Part shown: positions 6,272 through 7,826 of the stretch, piece by piece
Layout: every line of letters starts with the position of its first letter
Position numbering within the stretch: the first letter of the stretch is position 1
Source: Planctomycetaceae bacterium
Lineage (GTDB): Bacteria; Planctomycetota; Phycisphaerae; Phycisphaerales; SM1A02
Direction of reading: 5' to 3'
DNA length: 7,826 nt
Assembly: GCA_027488415.1 (NCBI GenBank)
Contig: JAIYBS010000156.1
Location: forward strand, 1-7,826
The notes under the pieces: generated by a model
What the model was told of the DNA's origin: nothing
The model's database searches: none
Seen by the model: only the letters and a program-made list of their open reading frames with translations
Made by a program: the position numbers and the translations under genes

Positions 6272-7408
6272 ATGATCACCACCACCAGCGCATCGCTCGC
6301 CGTCCTGCTCTCACTCGCCCAGGCCGTTCCCGCGACGCCCCCGGCCGCGGACGGCGCACCGAAGCCGCAGGCGCCCGCCGCGCCGGCGGCTCCCCGGAGC
6401 GTGCCGCTCCCGGCGTCCGCCTCGCCGGTGGCCGATGCCGCGGGCAAGGCAGGGATCGAAGGCCTCGTCGCCGCGGACGCGCGCCCGGACCTCATCATCA
6501 AGGGACTCGAGTTCGCGGAGGGCCCGACCGCGGACGCCTTCGGCGAGACCTACTTCTGCGACCTCTCCGGGGCCGCCGTGTACCGGGTCGTGCGGTCCGC
6601 CACCGGCTACCGCGCCGACCGCATCGTCACGGCATCGAACGGCGTCGCGGGCCTCGCGTTCTCGCGCGCCGGCCGCCTCTACGGCACGCAGATGTTCAGC
6701 GGCGCCATCGTCGAGGTGGAGCTCTTCACCGACGGCACCGCGCGGCTCCGCAACGTCATCGAGCGCATCGGCGGCGAGGCGCGGCCCGGATGCAACGACC
6801 TCGTCACCACGGCGGACGGCGGCATCTGGTGGACCAACATGGGCGATCGCCGCAAGCCGAACCGCCGCGGCATCTACTACTCGACGGAGGCGGGCGGCGA
6901 GCCGGTGCAGGTCGCCTCGCCGCTGACGCAGCCCAACGGCATCCGGCTGTCGCCGGACGGCACCAGCCTCTATGCCGTCGACTACGGCGCGCCGGTGGTG
7001 TGGAAGTTCCCGGTGCTCGGCCCCGGCAAGCTCGGCGACGGCGTGCCCCTCGCGTCGCTCGCGATCGTCGGCGACCCCGCGAAGGTCCGTGGCGGCGACG
7101 GCATGACGGTCGACTCCAAGGGCAACCTGTGGGTCGCGGTTCCGCTGGCGAATGCGGTGGTCGTCTTCGACCCGGCCGGCAAGCCGCTCGGCCGCGTGAT
7201 CGTTCCCGAGTACCCCTCGAACTGCGCCTTCGGCGGTGCCGACGGCAAGACGCTCTTCATCACCGCGCGCACCGGCGTCTACGTGCTGCCGACGCTCGTC
7301 GACGGATTCTGGACGGCCCGCGGCGGGCAGCCCGCCGTGCAGCAGCCGCCCGCGGCGGAGCCCCCGGCGTCGATCGCGGCTCCTGCCGCGCCGCCTGCCT
7401 CGAAGTGA
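6272..7408 (+). CDS. Exported SMP-30/gluconolactonase-like beta-propeller protein
   Basis: This 378-residue protein (from ATG 6272; ATG 6263 adds three residues) starts with a hydrophobic segment SASLAVLLSLAQAVPA, a likely signal peptide despite lacking Lys or Arg in its n-region. A Pro/Ala-rich linker (about 20-50) follows. The propeller domain covers about 70-350. The four metal-ligand positions of the SMP-30/gluconolactonase family can be placed: E83 (EFAEGP), N175 (GCNDLVTTADGGIWWTN), N222 (TQPNGIRLSPDG) and D276 (GGDGMTVDSKGNLWV). An active divalent-metal lactonase or esterase is therefore plausible, though many family members hydrolyse other or unknown lactones. The tail is low-complexity Pro/Ala (about 355-378). 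The gene lies 58 bases after the metallopeptidase stop and is probably co-transcribed with it. If the G run at 6261-6262 has lost one base, the true start is ATG 6210, which would add 21 Thr/Ser-rich residues. A 16-base palindrome begins at its stop codon. Confidence 0.88.
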   Translation: MITTTSASLAVLLSLAQAVPATPPAADGAPKPQAPAAPAAPRSVPLPASASPVADAAGKAGIEGLVAADARPDLIIKGLEFAEGPTADAFGETYFCDLSGAAVYRVVRSATGYRADRIVTASNGVAGLAFSRAGRLYGTQMFSGAIVEVELFTDGTARLRNVIERIGGEARPGCNDLVTTADGGIWWTNMGDRRKPNRRGIYYSTEAGGEPVQVASPLTQPNGIRLSPDGTSLYAVDYGAPVVWKFPVLGPGKLGDGVPLASLAIVGDPAKVRGGDGMTVDSKGNLWVAVPLANAVVVFDPAGKPLGRVIVPEYPSNCAFGGADGKTLFITARTGVYVLPTLVDGFWTARGGQPAVQQPPAAEPPASIAAPAAPPASK

Positions 7409-7422
7409 CGGCGCACGCCGTC
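7407..7422. terminator. 16-base palindromic hairpin between convergent genes
   Basis: GACGGC-GCAC-GCCGTC forms a perfect 6-bp stem with a 4-base loop. It begins in the stop codon of the SMP-30-like gene and lies 7 bases beyond the 3' end of the convergent tRNA-Ser, so it could serve both strands. There is no T-tract on either side, so it may stabilise 3' ends or assist termination without being a classical intrinsic terminator. Confidence 0.45.
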
Positions 7423-7428
7423 GGGAAG

Positions 7429-7515
7429 CGGTGGGGAGAGGATTCGAACCCCTGAGACCCTCGCGGGTCTGCTCGATTTCAAGTCGAGTGCTTTCAACCG
7501 CTCAGCCACCCCACC
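7429..7515 (-). tRNA. tRNA-Ser, anticodon UGA
   Basis: The minus strand folds as a class II tRNA of 87 bases. The acceptor stem GGTGGGG pairs with CCCCACC, followed by discriminator G73, as expected for serine. The D stem is GCT/AGC. The anticodon stem CTCGA/TCGAG encloses the loop CTTGAAA with anticodon TGA (plus-strand positions 7479-7481). The long variable arm has a 6-bp stem AGACCC/GGGTCT, diagnostic of serine or leucine tRNAs. The T arm AGGGG-TTCGAAT-CCTCT is complete with one G-U pair. It reads UCA and probably other UCN codons. CCA is not encoded: the bases after G73 are CTTCC, so a CCA-adding enzyme is needed. It lies 47 bases downstream of the partial minus-strand gene, without an obvious promoter in the gap, so processing from a shared transcript is likely. 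Confidence 0.97.
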
Positions 7516-7541
7516 AGATGTCGTGACATGCAGCCGGTCGG

Positions 7542-7560
7542 GCGCCGCGTGGCCCGGCGC
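7542..7560 (-). terminator. GC-rich hairpin just after the right-hand minus-strand gene
   Basis: GCGCCG (7542-7547) and CGGCGC (7555-7560) form a 6-bp stem with a 7-base loop, 2 bases past the stop codon of the partial gene at the right edge. No T-tract follows on the minus strand. It may be a weak terminator or an mRNA 3'-end stabiliser before the tRNA, but in such GC-rich DNA chance stems are common. Confidence 0.25.
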
Positions 7561-7562
7561 GC

Positions 7563-7826
7563 TCAGGTGGCGCGCACGGTGACCTGCTCGACCAGCCCGG
7601 CGTGGATCTTCTGCGCGCCGGAGCCGAGCTCGCCGATCGGGTCGGGCGGGACGATGTCGACGACCTTGTCGCCGAGCTTCGCCTCGCCGCGCTTGACCTT
7701 CGCCTCGAACTCCTTGCACTCCTTGAGGAGCCGCTCGAGGATCTCGTTCTCGGGGACGTTCGCGACGCGCTGGCCCTGGACGTAGATGATGCCGCGGCGG
7801 TCGCCGGCGAACACCGCGACGTCCGC
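7563..7826 (-). CDS. C-terminal fragment of an unidentified protein, cut by the right edge
   Basis: The minus-strand frame is open from the window edge to a TGA at 7563-7565, giving 87 residues. The visible part reads ADVAVFAGDRRGIIYVQGQRV (first half), then a charged helix ENEILERLLKECKEFEAKVK (middle) with the downstream stretch GEAKLGDKVVDIVPPDPIGE, ending GLVEQVTVRAT. Alternating beta-like (IIYVQG, KVVDIVP, LVEQVTV) and helical parts suggest a soluble alpha/beta domain. It has no transmembrane segment. Residue make-up is balanced (Lys, Glu, Ile, Val), unlike the shadow frames, so I take it as real. I do not recognise the family. An internal GTG at 7814 is not needed as a start because the frame continues to the edge. 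The tRNA-Ser gene lies 47 bases downstream on the same strand. Confidence 0.75.
   Translation of the reverse strand, partial: ADVAVFAGDRRGIIYVQGQRVANVPENEILERLLKECKEFEAKVKRGEAKLGDKVVDIVPPDPIGELGSGAQKIHAGLVEQVTVRAT

Noticed and set aside
7518..7529. ATGTCGTGACAT as a defined operator site
   Set aside because: Five-base arms only, and I know of no matching regulator; mentioned as a weak observation, not annotated as an operator.
1..7826. Mobile element, CRISPR, defence or phage module
   Set aside because: No transposase, integrase, terminal inverted repeats, regularly spaced repeats with spacers or nuclease genes are visible. The tRNA shows no duplicated 3' end that would mark an attachment site within the window.

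Overview
The window is chromosomal, very GC-rich and densely packed, with only three short gaps (54, 20 and 47 bases) and no stretch over 300 bases without a gene. I see no insertion sequence, integrase, CRISPR array, phage gene or toxin-antitoxin pair. The strong G/C bias at third codon positions opens long, arginine-rich shadow frames on both strands, which I discarded. A secreted HExxH peptidase of the Peptidase_MA/DUF1570 type, lipoprotein signals and a valyl-tRNA synthetase with an extra linker would fit a high-GC bacterium such as a member of the Planctomycetota. That placement is an inference from impression, not a measurement.

Layout from left to right: (1) the first 39 codons of an unidentified minus-strand gene (1-117); (2) divergent from it, an SDR oxidoreductase of the pteridine reductase (PTR1/FolM) type (172-921, +); (3) convergent with that and overlapping its 3' end by 35 bases, a TPR-repeat lipoprotein (887-1918, -); (4) divergent again, valS for valyl-tRNA synthetase (1917-5069, +), whose ATG shares a CATG palindrome with the lipoprotein ATG; (5) a putative zinc-metallopeptidase lipoprotein (5056-6213, +), packed against valS; (6) an 18-bp tandem repeat (6211-6264) lying on the translation start region of the next gene; (7) an exported SMP-30/gluconolactonase-like beta-propeller protein (6272-7408, +); (8) a palindrome and then a convergent tRNA-Ser(UGA) (7429-7515, -); (9) the C-terminal 87 codons of an unidentified minus-strand gene (7563 to the right edge), which may be co-transcribed with the tRNA.

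The plus-strand run valS, metallopeptidase, SMP-30 protein has no room for internal promoters other than inside coding sequence, so it reads as one operon. It joins a housekeeping translation enzyme to two envelope proteins whose substrates cannot be told from sequence. The most unusual signals are the repeat-built ATGA/ATGA junction before the SMP-30 gene, with a probable one-base slip; the interlocked divergent start codons at 1916-1919; and TANNNT hexamers 6-9 bases before three start codons, which hints at leaderless transcription. I do not see a recognisable new multi-gene system; most of the window is ordinary core genome.
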